6,011 nucleotides of DNA, taken from Frankiales bacterium. Lineage in GTDB: Bacteria; Actinomycetota; Actinomycetes; Mycobacteriales; SCTD01. The position numbers and the translations under genes were made by a program. Numbering within the stretch: position 1 is the first letter of the stretch; every line of letters starts with the position of its first letter. The stretch covers positions 1 to 6,011 of the forward strand of contig JAOPVD010000243.1 of NCBI GenBank assembly GCA_025966295.1, read 5' to 3'. The notes under the pieces are model-generated. The model had not been told where the DNA came from. It did no database searches and saw nothing but the letters and a program-made list of their open reading frames with translations. Positions 4,278 through 6,011 of the stretch are shown here, piece after piece.

Positions 4278-6011
4278 GGCAGCACGACCGTGGGTACGGA
4301 GGTGTCGGTCGCGATCCGCCAGGTGTTGCGGCCGCCCCGCTTGGCGGCGTACAGGGCCTCGTCGGCGCGGGCGAGCAGCACGCTGGCGGACAACCCGTGG
4401 TGCGGGAAGACCGCGCAGCCGGCCGACACGGTGAGGTGCACGGGCGGCACGCCGGGCTCGCCGAAGGGCTTGCGTCGCACTACGTCGCAGATCCGTTCGA
4501 CGAGCTGCGCGGCGCCCGCCTCGTCGGTCTCCGGCAGCACCACCACGATCTCCTCGCCGCCGTACCGCGCGACCGTGTCGACGTCGCGCACCACGCCCCG
4601 GATCCGGCCGGCGAGCTCCACGAGGACGGCGTCACCGCGCTGGTGCCCGAAGCTGTCGTTGACGCCCTTGAAGTGGTCGAGGTCGAGCATGAGCAGCGCC
4701 AGCGGCCGGCCGAACCGGGCCGCGCGCTCGATCTCCTTGCTCACCGTCATCGTGAAGTAGCGGTAGTTCCACAGGCCGGTCAGGCCGTCGGTGATGGACA
4801 GCCGCTGGGCCTCTTCGTGCAGCAGCACGTTGTCGACCGCGACCGTCGCCTGGCTGGCGAAGGTGCGGATCGTCGCGAGGTCGTTGTCGTCGTAGCCGTC
4901 CGGGGCGCTCGAGCCGTACAGGTCCAGGACGCCGATCACGGTCCCGGACGACTTCAGGGGTACGACGATGAGGGACGTGCCGCCGGGCTCGCCGGGTGCG
5001 GGGCTGAGCTCCCCCGGGCCGTCGCCGGCCCGGCCGCAGACCGGGTCGCCGGACAGCGCCACCCGGCCGGACACGCCCTCACCGACCGGCAGCCGCAGGT
5101 CGAGCGGCACGTCGATGCCGCGCGAGGCCGCCAGCACCAGCTCGTCGCGGCTGGGGGTGAGGAGCAGCACCATGCCGCCGCTGGACCGGGTGGAGGCCAT
5201 CGCGGACTCGAGCACCACGTGCAGGATGCGGTCGAGGTCGTGGGTGCTCGACAGCGTGTCGCCGAGCCGGGCCAGGCCGGACTGCAGCTCGTCGCGGCTG
5301 GCCTCCAGCTGGCCGACGTAGCCGCGCAGGTCGTCGGTCATGGCGTTGAAGGCACTGGCCAGGCGCCCGACCTCGTCCTTGGAGCGCACCTCGATGACGG
5401 TCGACAGGTCGCCGCTGGCGATCCGCGCCGCCGCGTTGCTGAGGTCCTCGAGCGGCCGGGCGGTGGCGCGCGCCGACACGACCGCGATGGCGATCGCGAC
5501 CAGCACGGCGATCACGACGACGGCACTGGCGTCGACCAGCAGGCCGGGGCCCTCGGCAGCCGCCTGCAGCACCACCACGCCGAACGCCTGGCCGCGCTGG
5601 GGCTCGGCGTAGTCGCTGACCAGCCCGTAGAGGCGGGTGCCCGGCGGGTCGCTGAAGGAGTCGCGGATGACCTCGGGCCGGAAGGTGCGGGTCGCCGCGA
5701 CCACCATCCCCTTGCTGCCGACGAGGACGACGTCGCCGTCCCCGATGGCGTCCTGCAGGTTTTTCAGGAGCTGGCCGTTGACCAGGAAGCTCGCGGTCGC
5801 GGTGCCGGCCGGCTTGCCGGCAGCGGTGGTGAGCTCGACGACCGCGCTCAGGTAGGGCCCGCCGGAGCCGCTGGAGGGCTCGCCGCCGCAGTCGATGGCC
5901 TGGGCGGGCAGCCTGCCGGAGGCGGCGAGGACGGTGCCGTCCGGGCCGACGACGCGGATGCCGTCGGCCAGGCTCCGCTCGACGAGCGACCGGGCGGCGG
6001 CGCGCGCGCCG
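4271..6011 (-). CDS. Membrane-bound diguanylate cyclase with sensor-HAMP-GAF-GGDEF domains (start outside window)
   Basis: The frame is open to the right edge, giving 579 C-terminal residues. Residues 1 to about 155 look like an extracytoplasmic Cache-like sensor (IRVVGPDGTVLAASG, then VVLVGSKGMVVAATRTF at 93-109). One transmembrane helix follows at about 158-181, then HAMP (about 180-232, with ARPLEDLSNAAARIASGDL), a helical linker, GAF (about 256-399) and GGDEF (about 404-566). The GGDEF domain makes c-di-GMP from two GTP. It shows DGLTGLWNYR (408-417), DLDHFKGVND (443-452), and GGEEI (484-488) at the active site. The Ile replaces the usual Phe, but both acidic residues are kept, so activity is expected. 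RDVD (475-478), five residues before GGEEI, is an intact RxxD product-inhibition site. No EAL domain follows. The signal sensed and the upstream transmembrane segment cannot be seen. The stop lies 26 bases before galU, so co-transcription is possible. Confidence 0.93.
   Translation of the reverse strand, partial: GARAAARSLVERSLADGIRVVGPDGTVLAASGRLPAQAIDCGGEPSSGSGGPYLSAVVELTTAAGKPAGTATASFLVNGQLLKNLQDAIGDGDVVLVGSKGMVVAATRTFRPEVIRDSFSDPPGTRLYGLVSDYAEPQRGQAFGVVVLQAAAEGPGLLVDASAVVVIAVLVAIAIAVVSARATARPLEDLSNAAARIASGDLSTVIEVRSKDEVGRLASAFNAMTDDLRGYVGQLEASRDELQSGLARLGDTLSSTHDLDRILHVVLESAMASTRSSGGMVLLLTPSRDELVLAASRGIDVPLDLRLPVGEGVSGRVALSGDPVCGRAGDGPGELSPAPGEPGGTSLIVVPLKSSGTVIGVLDLYGSSAPDGYDDNDLATIRTFASQATVAVDNVLLHEEAQRLSITDGLTGLWNYRYFTMTVSKEIERAARFGRPLALLMLDLDHFKGVNDSFGHQRGDAVLVELAGRIRGVVRDVDTVARYGGEEIVVVLPETDEAGAAQLVERICDVVRRKPFGEPGVPPVHLTVSAGCAVFPHHGLSASVLLARADEALYAAKRGGRNTWRIATDTSVPTVVLPE

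Noticed and set aside
5796..5825. A GCCGG-rich inverted repeat that might form a hairpin.
   Set aside because: It lies inside the cyclase coding sequence (AGKPAGTA), has no T-run, and such GCCGG palindromes are common in GC-rich DNA.

Overview
The window is GC-rich (roughly 70% by eye) with GTG starts and overlapping genes. It reads as chromosome from an actinomycete (Actinomycetota). Family-level placement is uncertain, but the gene order galU, moeA-like, rimJ, small membrane protein is a known actinobacterial arrangement (galU, moeA1, rimJ and Rv0996 in Mycobacterium tuberculosis). Every supported gene lies on the minus strand, so transcription runs from right to left. There are no RNA genes, mobile elements, CRISPR arrays or gene-free stretches over 70 bases.

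In transcription order: (1) the 3' part of a membrane-bound diguanylate cyclase with an extracytoplasmic sensor-like region, a transmembrane helix, HAMP, GAF and GGDEF domains (4271-6011, start outside the window). (2) galU, UTP-glucose-1-phosphate uridylyltransferase (3378-4244). (3) A MoeA/gephyrin-like protein (2125-3366), probably the actinobacterial Glp type. (4) moaC, cyclic pyranopterin monophosphate synthase (1661-2128). (5) A Mog/MoaB-type molybdopterin adenylyltransferase (1176-1673). (6) A RimJ/RimL-type GNAT acetyltransferase (554-1174). (7) The 5' part of the membrane division protein SepX/GlpR (1-487, C-terminus outside the window).

Genes 2 to 6 are packed within 11 bases of each other or overlap, so they very likely form one operon. 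The last gene follows after 66 bases. Two functions are interleaved. One is molybdenum cofactor synthesis (moaC, mog and possibly the MoeA-like protein). The other is the Glp/GlpR pair, reported in corynebacteria as a repurposed molybdotransferase and its membrane receptor acting in the divisome; the receptor family is called SepX in Streptomyces. GalU supplies UDP-glucose for envelope glycans, so the cluster also touches cell-wall synthesis. The c-di-GMP gene just upstream of galU is a less usual neighbour.

I found no wholly undescribed system. The most interesting points are the division/Moco gene mixture, the substituted catalytic loops of the MoeA-like protein, a possible leaderless promoter directly before galU, and the linkage of a c-di-GMP cyclase to this cluster.
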